Assembly (NCBI RefSeq): GCF_027244095.1
Contig: NC_069657.1
Span: forward strand, 2,366,001-2,430,000
DNA: 64,000 bases
Source of the DNA: Hemicordylus capensis
Taxonomy: Eukaryota; Chordata; Lepidosauria; Squamata; Cordylidae
Direction of reading: 5' to 3'
The translations under genes were made by a program, and so were the position numbers. Positions 45,501-55,667 of this stretch are shown here, in pieces. Every line of letters starts with the position of its first letter. Position 1 is the first letter of the stretch. The notes beneath the pieces are model-generated. The model saw only the letters and a list, made by a program, of their open reading frames with translations. It did not search any database and had not been told where the DNA came from.

Positions 45501-48500
45501 TGGCTAGAAGGAAGAGCCTCTGCAGGAACCTGAAATAGCTGCTTAGAAGATCACAAAGTATTGGCCGCTGTGTATCTCTTGATTCGACCCTACATAACCA
45601 GTTGATCCGTGATTTGCCAATGTTGTTTTGCCAAAAGGAATGAAACATCCGCAGCAGCTTGCTTGTAAACTGTCGTGTTCTTCGTTAGTTAATCAGTTCA
45701 AGCCAGTCCCTTGCCTTGCTGAAATGATGTCACGCGGGTTGAACATGAACCCTAGACAAGGGAGATTGTCCCGGCCATGAGAAGCATCTTACGGAATGGA
45801 ATCCCCTCCCCGCTTCCCTGTAAGCACTCTGGATCACCAAGTCCCGTCCCCCCCACCCCGCACTTCCCCTGGAGAGAAGAGTTCTACTCTTGTTTGAGAG
45901 TCTGAGAGAGGAGACCAGTGGTCAGCCCGTAGCCGGTGTGGTGTGGCGGATCTGGGAGATGCAGCCTCAGGCCTCAGCTCTGGCCCTCACGGGGGCGGGC
46001 GGCTTAGGCAAGTTGCTGTCTCTCCACCTGACTTCTCTTACAGGTAGTTGTGGGGCTGAAAGCCACCGGGGAAGGGGTGGGGTGCCTTCCCGGAAACCCA
46101 CAGGCAGCCCAGCTCAGCTCCCTGGGTGGCCCTGAACAAGCTCTGCCTCATGGCCTGAGGCTTCTGCCAGCAACTGTGTGACAAGCAGAAGTTCAGCAGG
46201 TGATGCTTTTCTGGTCCGACTGGGATTCATCTCCTGTACTGCATGTGTGCAAAAGCTGAGCTGGCTGGGTTTCTCCTTGACACATAGTTTTCAAAGGCAC
46301 AGAAGCCCTTCCGGAGAAAACATTGGCAGTGCTACATGGCCTTGGTGTATCACTTAAGACCAAAACCAGCCATTTTAAACAAGGGTGTGAGTTGAGCAAT
46401 ATTTCTGTATCCTGAGTCTGGTAGCCGATGATAAATTCTCTAGCCAGGAAATTTAGGACCAACAAAAGGCAGTACTTTTTCACACAGTGCCTAATTAATC
46501 TCGGGAGTTCTCTGCCACGGGGTGTTGGGATGGCCCCCAGCTTGGATGGCTTTAAGAGGGGATTAGACGAATTCATGGAGGACAAGACTGACAGCGGCTA
46601 CTAGTCTGACCAGGATGGCTATAGATAGAGTGGCCGTGCCACCTGGAATTCCGGGTTCCACCTGGATTTTAAGCATCTCACCCAGATTCGGCCAGATTCC
46701 AGCTTTCAATTTATTTATTTTTAAAGCTAAGCTCTAGCCCTTGTAGAAGCAGAGTTGTGGAGCAAAATGTGCAGTTACTCTTCTGCTCAAAAAATATGTT
46801 CAAGCCAATTCACATAATATGCAAATTAGGCACCCAGATTTGGAAAGCCAGAATATGGCAACCCTACTATAGGCCACCTCCAGCCTCAGAGGAAAGATGC
46901 CTCTCAATCCCAGTTGCAGGGGAACAACAACAAGAGAGGGGGCATGCCCTCAGCTCTGGCCTGTGGGCTCCCCAGAGGCATCTGGTGGGGGGCCACTGTG
47001 TGAAACAGGATGCCGGACTAGATGGGCTTCCTTGGGCCTGACTTAGCAGGGCTGTTCTTAGGATAGAAATGGCTACTAGAAGAGGCCTGGGCAGCTCTTG
47101 AGCCTCTCACAGCAGCTGAATGCACAGCAGACATCAGCAGATAATTTCTGTGCATTCCGCAGCATGGAGAGAAACCCTCCCTCTGGCCAAAGTCTGCACT
47201 TGAAGCTGCTGTGCAATCTCCTATTTGGGATGTCAGTCCTTCATTTGCATCTCTTGCGGGAATGCATGTTTTTTAACTTTTGGAAACCACCTTGGGATTG
47301 TTTTTAATGAAAGGTGGTATATAAAGTTAACAATAAATGAATGAATAGGCAGCTGAAATGCTGGGCAGTGGGCAGTCCTCATCACATCCCCACCTTGTGA
47401 ACTCCTGCTTAGTTTGTCTGAGATCTTGCCACTTGGTGCTGCTGCTGCTGCCTGTCCAGCTGGTCCTCCCTTCCAATTACAGCTGGAAGGTCTTCAGAGC
47501 ACATGCAAATGTCTGTGTTGAAGACGGAGCCGCAGCTGTTGTCTCCAGATCGCCCCCGCTGCCCATTTCTGAAGGCCTGCTGTGAGGAGAGAATCGGTAA
47601 AGGGGTGCATCAGATGCATTGTCAGGTCTGGTGCTTCTATCTGAAGTTTTGGACGAAAAGTGTTGCCCTTTTCTCTCCCCGCTGCAGGAAAGGCTGTTCG
47701 TCACTGAAGACAATGTTGCTGGGTTTCTGAGCAGCCCACCAGACGCTTCCTGCTCCAACCGAGGGGAGGTGGAAGTCCAGCCGCTAATTGAAGTGCTGAG
47801 TATCTCTGAGGGCAAAAGTGAGATCCGATTAAAGGTAATGATTATTTTGCACACCTGCCTTGTGACCGATTTTATGGCGCTAAAGCAATTGGTCCCCATG
47901 GTGGCCGTTTCTAGACACTTTTGCCAGCCCTCTGGTGCTCTGTTGATTGCCTGATGTGCTGTTTGGCAATGCAAATGAGAGTTGCCAGCAGAGTGGCCCT
48001 TTCTTTCTCTGCAGCTTTGCTTCTGCTAGAAGGGCTGTGCATGTTCTGCAAAAGAACATAAGAACAGCCCTGCTGGGTCAGGCCCAGAGAAGCCCATCTA
48101 GTCCAGCATCCTGTTTCGCACAGTGGCCCACCAGATGCTGCCTCTGGGGAGCCCACAGGAGGCAAGGAGGTGAGGGCATGATTCCCTCTCCTGCTGCTGC
48201 TGTTGCTCCCCTGCAACTTTGTCATGTCCCCCCATAGGCACCTCTGTTCCAGACTAAAAAGCTGCAGGTGCTATAGCCTTGTCTCCTAAGGGAGGTGCAT
48301 GTTCAGTGGCATCACGCTGCAAGTCCAAACTCTGAGTTCAGGAGAAGAGTTGGTCTGGCATGGCACAGAAGCAGGTGTAGGTTCAGGACAAGACAGTTGT
48401 CCTTTTGCTCCCTCCTGGAACAGGCCACCGTGCCAGTGCATCTCGAGAAGATCGTAGCCACACATCTGCACTCACTCAGCCTTTGGTTTTGCTGTGGGTC

Positions 48501-51500
48501 TGTTAGACCTTTGGCCTTTTCAGTGACCATTAAAAAAAGAAGCCACCTTATACCATCTTTCCAAGGGACAACATAAAATGCAAATGGCGATGACAAGGTA
48601 CCAGCTGGCTGGACTGATTCCTTATTTCCAGGGCCCCTTCCAGACACAGGGCATGTCAGAATTCCCTGACCTTGCCCACAGCTCTCTGATAGCTGCTTTC
48701 ACAATAGAGCAGATGGGCTAGGAGGTCTGATTCCTGTAGCCCGCACCCTTCTTGGCGCAAGGTTCTCTAGGGCTCCGTGCTTAGATCCCAAATTCCTCCC
48801 AACCCCAAATCGGCAGACCCTTCACAGCAACTTTGCAAAAAGCTCCCACTCCAAATTTTCTAGATCAGATTATAAAATTATCAAAACAGAGCAACCACTG
48901 TAAATTCTTCCTTAAATTTACTGGCTGACATCCTGGTTGACAGAGCACCCATCTTCTGAAAAGTTCAGCTAACGCTGCTCCGCTGCTGGCTGGACAGCGG
49001 AGGCAATTTTCGACAACTTCCCCAAGAAGCATCCAGAGCCACCTGAAGAGCAATTCCCAGGGGTCATGCAGAAGGCTTGGGTGGGGCTGGGGGTGTTGAG
49101 ATGGCATACATATGTGCACAGGGGCACCAGAGCAGCATTGGACTGGAACTCTTCAGAGGCCCGGGTGCTGCAGCAGTGCTTCAGTGGTCAGGAGGTCGCC
49201 TGCTGAAGGAAGGCTAGAGTGGGCCCTGGGGCCAAAGGCGACGATGAGCCCACACCTCCTTCAGAGAGACCACGCAAGCGGGGAGCAAAGAGCAAGCCGC
49301 CCCCCCTCCCTCGGGGCAGGGCCCCGGGAGAAGCGCCCCCCGACACCCAACTGTAGCTCCACGGCCCACAACGGTGGCCGATATGATGGGTGCTGCCCTC
49401 CCCGTCAGCCACTCTTGCAAAAGGTGACATCTGCACAGTCCTCTGACCTGGCTTCCATCCCGTATCAGGCAGGCTGCAGCAGTTCAGGGCTGAAGCCTGG
49501 ACTTTGCCCCTTGGCTGGTGGGGTGGAGCTCTCACGTTGACTGCCGGCATGAGGGGAGGAAGCTCAAGGCGAAGCAAGCCTCCATCTGTGGAGCCCAGCT
49601 CTGTTTTGCAAAGCCCCGTGGCTCTTTCTGGGCCTGTTACTGGGCACCCCCCATCTTGCCTGTGTTCTTCTGTCTTCAGTATTTACCTTCCCTTTCAGAC
49701 TCTCAGGCTCTGTTGCGGCACAAATTTATACCTTGATCTGCTTTCTGTCAGCTTTGGAAAACTTGATAGCTGGAATTAGTCAATATTTAATCATTTGGAA
49801 GAAAGGCTAACGTTTGAGACTACAGCTTATAGCAGAGCTCCCTTGTTTGTGGTCATCGTGGTTGTTCTTCTTATCTGTGACATGATTCCCCACCTTTTAT
49901 ATGGAAATCCTTTATGTTTCAGAGGGGAAAGGGATAGGCTTATTGAGTCAGTAGCATGTTTGCTACCGACTACCCCACCCCCAGTCTATCTTTTTTTGGG
50001 ATGACTTGGCTAATTGGGTCCCTCGCAGTCTAGCCCTGTCCACACATTATGTCCATCACTCATCCCATCTGTGTCCACACATACAGTTGTTCACATGTTC
50101 CATTGAACACAGGTACTGCAGTGCACATTGTATGTGTACCAAGCATTTGAGGGACCTGTGCCCAGATTCAGTTAAAAGGAACACAGGTACAGGCATTCAC
50201 ACAAACACATGTACGAGTGTACAGACATCTGGATGCAGATGCTACATGATGTCTGAAAAGGGCTTCTGAACTTGTATAATTTACCTATTGGGGTTGGGAG
50301 GCTTTTCTCCCATCGGTCCTATTGGCTAGTGACCTGATGGAGGTGCCCCCTTCCCCTGTAGAGCAGCAGCTTTGCTGGCAGGCTTGCTTGTGCCATCCAG
50401 AGCTGCTTGCTCACTAGGCATCTTCTGCGGCATACCGTGGCCTAGGCAGCAGGCTGTCCCTTCTGGCAGGCATTCACCTCTTCATGGCTCTTTGGTCCCC
50501 TTCCAGACATGCACAGCATAAACAAAAGCATCAAATCCCATCTGAAAGCAGAATGACTTTTCATAACCAAGCACACTCACTGTGGCTGCCATACTGCACA
50601 ACTTCCATGCTTGATGTAATGTAATGTGCGTGCCGCTTTGCAGGTGCTCCCATGCACAAACGGGAGTTGTGCAGTACTGGAAATACTGTGTCTGTGCAGG
50701 AGCATACTGATGCAACTGCATGCATGTTACGTCACAACACACACACATGCCAGTCAATGACCACAGGCTGGGTAGGAGCAATGTTTGCCTCTCAAATGTT
50801 GGTAGCAATGTTTGAGATGAAAATCATCTGACCATCTGCAAGGCTGCTGGCAGAGGCCTATGCTGTTGCCCCTCCCTGCCCAAGGAACCTGGCGAAGAGG
50901 AGACTTGTGCGTCAGGCATTTCAAAGGCCCTTAAGCAGGGAGAGACAAGTGTGCAGGCCGCTGTCTGGCAGCACAGAGGCTGAGTGAACAGATGTGCAGC
51001 AACCGATCTCTTTGCGGGCCTGCAGTGACAGCCAGCTTGGTGCCTTGGACTGCTCAGGCGGGGCGAGAAGCCACACTCTGGCCTTGACTGCTCCTTGCGG
51101 GCCAGGGGCCTAAACTGTCTCTTAGAAGCACCGGCTGACATACTGTGCAACGTTGCGTCTGTGTTTTAACAAAAAGTGTGGGCAGTTGTGCAAGAGCACT
51201 CTTTGTGCAACTGCAAAAGTTGCATAAATGCACAGCTATTATTTCCAAGGACTGCCCATCACACAACTCCATTTGCACAATTTCATGTCTGTGCAGCTGC
51301 AATTGTTTCATTAAAATGCAGGCAAAACGTTGTGCAGGGTGTCAGCCACTGATGTATTTCATGATGAAAATACACATCTGAAGACTTCGGTGTAGTGCAG
51401 AAGCCAGCTGCTTAAATGGCTATCACAGCAGAGGCAATCAGGGCACCAAAGACAGGAAGAGAGAGGCAGAGCAGGTAGCAGCCTGCGAAGTGTGAACCGC

Positions 51501-52100
51501 AGCTTCTGCCACAAACACACCAAGTCCAGATGGCCCCCAGGTGTGGGGGAACCTCCCAGGGGCAAATTCTGAGCGGAGTAGCACTGTACGTTAAAGACGG
51601 GTTAGACTTGCAGAAGCTAGAAAACTTAGGAAGACCAGAGTGCTCCACCAAAACTCTGTGGGTGACCATTCAAGGCCTGAAAGGAAATGTGCTACTAGGG
51701 ACCGGCTATCCCCTCCTGGTCAAAACATGGACAGTGACTGGGAGTTGCCGAGGGAAATCAGGGAGGTGTCTGGGAAATTACAGACCAGTTAGCTTAACTT
51801 CTGTGCCAGACAAATGGATGGAAAGAATACTCAAGGATAAAATGGTTAAGCCTACAGAAGGTAAAGGTAAAGAGTGCCCGTGAGTCGGTGTCGACACCTG
51901 GCAACTACAGAGCCCTTGTCTTTGATACCAACAAGAGGCAGTACTTCCCCACACAACGCATAATTCACCGATGGGACTTCCTGCCACAGCAGGGCTGTTC
52001 TTCTGGCTAGGCCCAGCCCGGCCCGACCGGGATTCCTCTGCCTGCTAACGTGTGCAGCAGTCGCTGCAGCCCCAGCAGCCTGGCTGCTAAGCAAGTTACC

Positions 52101-52146
<46 letters not shown>

Positions 52147-52827
52147 TGGCAAGTCTGCTTGTGAAACTCGGCTTACAGGAAGCCAAGCAAGACAATGAGG
52201 CAGGAGGCCTGCTTGGGAGGCGGAGGAAGCCCAGGTTGTTCCTGCTTGGGGGCTGAGCCAGTTTTCAGCTGTGGTTCTTCACCTTCCCTCCACAACAGTA
52301 ACACACTTTTTTTACTCTTCCAGGCACAGGAGCAGAACAAGTGTGAACTTGGCCCAGGCGAAGAAAGTGTTCATCCCAGGGGAATGGATGATGGTGCACC
52401 AGAAGACGGCAGTGAGCTCCCAGCAGAAAGCCGCTCTCTCCAGTGCCAAGGAGCCTCAGGCTCTCTCACAGCCATGAGAACAATGGGCGGCGGATCAGAC
52501 CATTGTTTGGAGCTTGACCCTGCTAGCCCCACCTTGGCAACTGCTGGGAAACAACAGTTCAGCAAATGCCAGGAGTCACCACTGGCTTGCACAACAGGCA
52601 GAAGAGCCACATCCGCCACAGAAGCCCCGCTGGCTGGGAGGGAGCCTGCCCAAAGAGGGGCCGGTGGGGCTGGGGGCTCCGCGTTGCTCCAAGAGAAACA
52701 AGGCAGAGTGGTCCCTCCTGTCTTAAGGGAAACTGACCTGCGAGATGGAAGTGTGCAGTTTACAAGCCATCACACCACGCACTGTGCAGTCACATTTCAG
52801 AATTCTTTGTTGTATGAACTGGATTAG
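28262..52827 (+). CDS. DNAAF2: DNAAF2 (kintoun), dynein axonemal assembly factor 2, complete
   Basis: Cytoplasmic PIH-family co-chaperone that works with HSP90/HSP70 to preassemble outer and inner dynein arms of motile cilia. Three coding exons: 28262-30568, 47688-47834, 52324-52827, all phase 0, giving 985 residues (human 837). The start is the ATG in a strong Kozak context (gccgccATGG), beginning [10 protein letters not shown] like the vertebrate N terminus; upstream in-frame codons lack an ATG. Intron 1 is 17.1 kb and intron 2 is 4.5 kb, both repeat-laden. The extra length relative to human lies mainly in the low-complexity linker of exon 1. The gene is followed by convergent MGAT2. Confidence 0.96.
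30640..30875 (-). mobile_element. Sauria-type tRNA SINE, decayed
   Basis: - strand: 'tagctagagtgtgggacata', 'gactccagttgaaat', then 'gggccaactctcagcctcac'. Order matches 26093-26322. At the start of DNAAF2 intron 1. Confidence 0.6.
30876..31799. other. Unassigned part of DNAAF2 intron 1
   Basis: No gene or clear repeat recognised. Confidence 0.4.
31810..32865 (+). mobile_element. CR1 LINE, RT C-terminal half to 3' end; best preserved copy
   Basis: [53 protein letters not shown] and [17 protein letters not shown] are read without interruption over about 137 codons; later [19 protein letters not shown]. Ends 'ctgatccagcagggctgttc ttatg'. 5'-truncated before the FADD box, as is usual for CR1. 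Confidence 0.9.
33000..33205 (+). mobile_element. SINE-like repeat
   Basis: 'aaaggtaaaatgtgccacca', 'gacgcccacagagccctgtg', 'gggtttaccattgcctcctc' and 'ggatttgaacccgcaacctt' form a recurrent reptile repeat. A short relative is at 51855-51915. The head is not securely assigned. Confidence 0.55.
33485..34880 (-). mobile_element. L2-type LINE, N-terminal and RT region
   Basis: - strand blocks: [10 protein letters not shown] and [10 protein letters not shown] upstream of [73 protein letters not shown]. Order fits L2. Interrupted by a MITE at 33790-33925. The catalytic box lies beyond the preserved part. Several frameshifts. Confidence 0.8.
33790..33925. mobile_element. Short hAT-like MITE inserted in the L2 copy
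   Basis: Ends CAGGGCTGCTCATCG ... AGTTGAGCAGGCCTG. Flanks gtctagtt / gtctagat agree at 7/8. Centre 'acaactcccatcacccctgg' and 'gattataggagttgtagtcc'. Confidence 0.8.
34881..36105. other. Unassigned part of DNAAF2 intron 1
   Basis: No gene or repeat recognised with confidence. Confidence 0.4.
36110..36315 (-). mobile_element. Sauria-type tRNA SINE
   Basis: + text 'gcatttatatcccacccttt', 'acaaccctgtgaagtaggtt' and 'ccctggtctcccaggtcctt' is the reverse of the element at 26093-26322. The head is partly lost. Confidence 0.7.
36316..37640. other. Unassigned part of DNAAF2 intron 1
   Basis: AT-rich, no feature recognised. Confidence 0.4.
37640..40150 (-). mobile_element. L1 LINE remnants in pieces, with other insertions
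   Basis: At 40090-39985 the - strand reads [20 protein letters not shown] then [14 protein letters not shown], the L1 ORF2 signature. At 37950-37730 it reads [14 protein letters not shown], the late L1 ORF2 block. The two lie farther apart than in intact L1; the RTE-like copy (38100-38900) and an unassigned stretch (39070-39490) fill the gap. Heavily decayed. Confidence 0.6.
38100..38900 (-). mobile_element. RTE/BovB-like LINE RT fragment
   Basis: - strand: [19 protein letters not shown] (catalytic box near 38870-38880), [19 protein letters not shown], then [40 protein letters not shown] and [20 protein letters not shown]. The palm and thumb order is that of RTE-type elements; exact clade uncertain. 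Confidence 0.65.
40234..40466 (-). mobile_element. CR1 3' end
   Basis: 'aagaatagccctgctggatc', 'catctagtccagcatcctgt' and 'cctgcaactggtactcagac' on + are the CR1 3' UTR reversed. Confidence 0.85.
41300..43340. other. GC-rich low-conservation tract with recurrent TCATGAG motifs
   Basis: Recurring tcatgagcaggg / ccctgctcatga-type motifs at about 41579, 42215, 43011, 43093 and 43267. The pair at 41579 and 43093 is inverted. An L2-tailed repeat sits inside (42255-42480). Could be one decayed DNA transposon or several; no transposase is readable. Confidence 0.3.
42255..42480 (+). mobile_element. L2-tailed squamate repeat
   Basis: 'ctacactgcccttccaaaaa', 'tggctcagggcagtttacac', 'gagccctatccccaaagtgg', 'cactggagggacgctgtgct' and 'ctccccctgctcaataaaga'. 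Relative of 6119-6385 and 57935-58120. Confidence 0.6.
43341..46439. other. Unassigned part of DNAAF2 intron 1
   Basis: No repeat or gene identified with confidence. 44240-44650 has balanced composition and several short frames, but no protein family is recognised. Confidence 0.35.
46440..47065 (+). mobile_element. CR1 3' end split by another insertion
   Basis: 'gccaggaaatttaggaccaa', 'cagcttggatggctttaaga', then after the insertion 'aggccacctccagcctcaga' and 'gggctgttctta'. Standard CR1 order. Confidence 0.85.
46625..46866. mobile_element. Small DNA-transposon-like insertion in CR1
   Basis: Lies between 'ggatggctatag' and 'ctataggccacc', so ctatag is duplicated. Ends TAGAGTGGCC ... GGCAACCCTA are weakly inverted. 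242 bp, no coding capacity. Confidence 0.6.
47265..47345 (+). mobile_element. L2-type 3' tail
   Basis: 'tggaaaccaccttgggattg', 'aaaggtggtatataaagtta' and 'acaataaatgaatgaata'. Confidence 0.5.
47688..47834 (+). CDS. DNAAF2: DNAAF2 exon 2
   Basis: 49 codons between a gctgcag acceptor and a gtaatg donor, phase 0 at both ends. [16 protein letters not shown] aligns with human ERLFVNEENVNEFLEE, and [18 protein letters not shown] with PLIEVLQVTDNKIQI. Because it is symmetric it could be skipped without a frameshift; a human isoform lacking this exon is known. Confidence 0.93.
48046..48230 (-). mobile_element. CR1 3' end
   Basis: 'gaacataagaacagccctgc', 'ccatctagtccagcatcctg' and 'gtggcccaccagatgctgcc'. 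In DNAAF2 intron 2. Confidence 0.85.
48231..51130. other. Mostly unassigned part of DNAAF2 intron 2
   Basis: 50040-50260 and 50540-50730 hold runs related to a tgtgcaac / gttgtgca inverted motif family (see 51133-51347). Frames at 49112-49540 look spurious. Nothing else is recognised. Confidence 0.35.
51133..51347. mobile_element. 215-bp foldback (MITE-like) element
   Basis: Arms 51133-51169 and 51311-51347 are inverted and match at 28 of 37 positions (GGCTGACATACTGTGCAACG against GGCTGACACCCTGCACAACG). No clear target duplication. Confidence 0.5.
51540..52010 (+). mobile_element. Rearranged CR1 fragment
   Basis: Endonuclease-side text ('gagtagcactgtacgttaaa', 'tgtgggtgaccattcaaggc') joins directly to RT-side text reading [20 protein letters not shown], so most of the region between is deleted. 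A SINE scrap (51855-51915) and a CR1 3' piece follow. Confidence 0.7.
52102..52144. repeat. (GCT)14 microsatellite
   Basis: Uninterrupted GCT/CTG run in DNAAF2 intron 2, 180 bases before exon 3. Confidence 0.95.
52324..52827 (+). CDS. DNAAF2: DNAAF2 exon 3 (C terminus)
   Basis: 167 codons plus TAG after a tactcttccag acceptor. Most of the exon is poorly conserved acidic/Ser/Gly-rich sequence, but the last block (LRDGSVQF ... [10 protein letters not shown]) matches the conserved vertebrate C terminus (human ends FQNSLLYDLD), which fixes frame and stop. Confidence 0.93.
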   Translation, partial: AQEQNKCELGPGEESVHPRGMDDGAPEDGSELPAESRSLQCQGASGSLTAMRTMGGGSDHCLELDPASPTLATAGKQQFSKCQESPLACTTGRRATSATEAPLAGREPAQRGAGGAGGSALLQEKQGRVVPPVLRETDLRDGSVQFTSHHTTHCAVTFQNSLLYELD

Positions 52828-54963
52828 CGCAGCTGCCTCTGGCTCCTAAGTGGTCACTGCAGTTCAGTTTCTGGGGATCTTTTTAGGAGCACCTACTCCA
52901 AATCTTCAGTTCTACTGTGGAGGGGATTTCCCAGGTTTAGAATGGTTTCTCGTTTGTTCTTCTTATTTCAAAAAGAAACAAAATCTGCTTGGCTGAGTGA
53001 ATTGTCCTCCCAAAGCCAGTTTAGCTGGGTAGCCCAGAGCTCGCTCCTTTATGCCAACCAGCAGAACCAGGCCCTGCTCAAGCTCTGTTGAACCCAATGG
53101 CCCTTGCAGTGCTTGGGCTGGCTTTCCTCAACTGAACAGGAAGATGTGCCACCTCATTTGGAAAGGGCCTTTGGCGGAACTTCCCTTTCCAAATCACGTT
53201 GCCACATCCCCTTTTGCAGGGCTCACAAAGACTTTGAGAGGCGGTTTTGAGTGGCTCGGTCTTTTGGAGACCCCACTTGTACTTCCCTAGTGCCTTGCAG
53301 CTGGGGCTGCCCCGCTGCATTTACGGAATTGCATTCTCCAGCACACAGCCTCCTCCAGCTTGGAGAAGTCGTCCCATGGTTTCTTATAGGGGGAAAATGC
53401 CCTCTGAGAAATCTGTCTCATTGAAAGCACTGGGACTGGGTTTTTCTAAGCATCCTATTCCGATTGTAAATAGCATTTACTTGGAAGTACATCCTATTGA
53501 TTTCAATGGAAATGGCTTCAAAGTAACCCTGCCTCTCAGCTGCAATCCCATGGTTTCATTTGGGTGGAGAATTGCAGCTGAAGCATGCAGATGCCTGGAT
53601 TTCCTCCTTTGAGTTATCTAATCTCTTGCTCCCCAGGGTAACCACACACATGGCAAGCTCAGCCAGGGCAAAGAGGCACTAGTCAGGGGGCTAAGTTGGT
53701 TAGCCCCCCGGGGGAAATGCAGCCTTAGCACTTCTTGAATTTGCACACCAGTGTCCCCGTTCCAAACCATCTGTGCAGCCAACCAGTCCTGGCGTTATAT
53801 TGCTTTGGACATCAAGAATGGCACAGCAGTGGAGAACCAGTGTCCTCTTTTCTGCCGATCCACTGCCAAACAAGCAGCTGTTCACAGGTCAGAGCAACTT
53901 CTGCTCAGGATCTCCTGCTATAGGTAGCCAGCTGCCTTTGAGATTGCTTCCACTTGGTGGGGGCAGGGGCTGACGCTTGGGCTATGTGTGCTTAGCAGGA
54001 AACACGGCACCATGAAGCCAAAGGTACCGTCCCAATGTATTCTCAGGCCTAAAATGGTGTGGAAGGAGGCTGCACAACGCTGGCCCTCGTCTTCCCCAGC
54101 CACAGTGGCTGGCCAGTGGTCAGGGATTATGGGAGCTGGAGTTCAGCATCTGCAGAAGGGCCAGAGAAGTGCAGCCTTTCTGTGGAGATAACCTAAGAAG
54201 TTGGCTTTCCCTCTTGTAACCTTGAAAAAAAAATGCATCCCAAAAAGTCAAAGAAGAAAGAGCCAAAACTTTCCCTGCTACCACCAGTTTGTCTAACAGT
54301 TCCACTCAACAACAATTATCTTGACAGCAGTTTCCAGTAGCATGTTACCCTATCAACTCTGGGAGGCCAGTTTCCCCCAAAGAGCACTCCACTTCATCAG
54401 TTCGGTGTTGTTTTTTCCCCAGCACATCCCCTGCAGGCCCAATAGAAGCTTTGAGAGACGGACCTGCTGTCTCCCTGCAGTGGCCACGCTGAGTTGCCGA
54501 TTTAGCAACCATCTCCAATACATTTTCCTGGAGCAGTATTGGGCACTTTCCAGTGGCAAGGCCCTTGACAAACACCATGCTCACTTCTATGGCGCTTGTA
54601 CCAGAGATCTTTGCACTGAACTTTGCTCCAGATTAGGCGACATTGCTCAGTGAAATGTGTGCTCTTCCACCAGGAAGGACTTTTCAAGGATGCTGAGAGT
54701 TTTGAGCCTCTAACATAGTCTTGTAATTGAGATCTCTCTTCTCCAAACACTGTTGCTTAATATTGTTTTCTAACTTTACACTTTCTTCATCCAGCCCTAT
54801 TTTTAATTCATCTAAATTAACTGGCAAATCTGGAAGTTGAATGATTTCAGTAAGAGGAGGGGAACGGCAGCAACCATTTTCAGTTCAGTTTTCAACATAT
54901 ATTGTAAAAATTAACAACAGATTGTTAATGTATTTGACTCTTAATTTGTAATACAAAAGCTAA
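52828..54963 (+). other. Probable DNAAF2 3' UTR with repeat fragments
   Basis: No further exon is recognisable. A squamate-type repeat fragment with the attgatttcaatgg motif lies near 53455-53520. At 54085-54180 there is a decayed fragment of the short hAT-like family seen whole at 33790. The last 200 bases are AT-rich. If the signal at 54964 is used, all of this is transcribed 3' UTR. Confidence 0.4.
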
Positions 54964-54969
54964 AATAAA
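54964..54969 (+). terminator. DNAAF2: Probable DNAAF2 poly(A) signal
   Basis: AATAAA on the + strand is the only canonical signal I found between the DNAAF2 stop (52827) and the convergent MGAT2 3' end. It implies a 3' UTR of about 2.1 kb (52828 to about 54985). Confidence 0.5.
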
Positions 54970-55015
54970 AGAAATGCTTTCAAATTATTAAAAGACTTGT
55001 ATTACAAAAAAAAGA

Positions 55016-55021
55016 TTTATT
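55016..55021 (-). terminator. MGAT2: MGAT2 poly(A) signal
   Basis: AATAAA on the - strand (TTTATT on +) lies 647 bases past the MGAT2 stop and about 50 bases from the opposed DNAAF2 signal. It implies a 3' UTR of about 650 bases (55667 to about 55000). Confidence 0.6.
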
Positions 55022-55667
55022 TTGGCAGAACTAAAAAAAGTTGCATATTTCTACAGTAAAGTGAAAAGAAAGGTATTTCCAATTTTCTCATATTATAAGC
55101 ACATAGCAAATAGAATGCTTTTGCAGATATTAAGGTACCAAATTTCAAGCAAGCCTGTACAAGATTGTGGAATACTGATGTACTGGCCGTTCTCATTGTT
55201 AAAATTAATCAATGGAAACACAGTTAGAAAAGCCAATCGGAGGCTATCCTCTGAAAACTGAAAGGCTTGGGAGAAGGGACCACGGCCATCGTAGAATCAC
55301 TCACCATCCCATACCTTTTCCGACATTCTCACTTTAAAAAAAAGATATATTGAAATGTGGGGTTTGAAAGTGTAGGGAATACCTTACAAAAAGGCCTGGC
55401 CCTCGATACAAAGCTCCCCCATTTCCCCACCCAGCTCCCCAGGAAAGACATCGTAGCCGTTGTTGACTTTTAGGTTGGTTTTCACATCCACCCCCCCCCG
55501 CCCCGCCCCCAGTCTTCCTGCCTGAAAAATGACATCGTTTACAGGAGCTGCTGTTCATATTAAAGCAGAAACCAAATATATATTTTGTGGGTTTTTTCTT
55601 TTCCTTTTAAACGCTTCTGTTGATTGTAGGGCCAAGCTTGGCTCCACATGCGCGCGCGCGCACACGC

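Noticed and set aside
49112-49577. Overlapping 129-142-codon frames in DNAAF2 intron 2
   Set aside because: Both strands open by composition; no recognisable domain or splice context.
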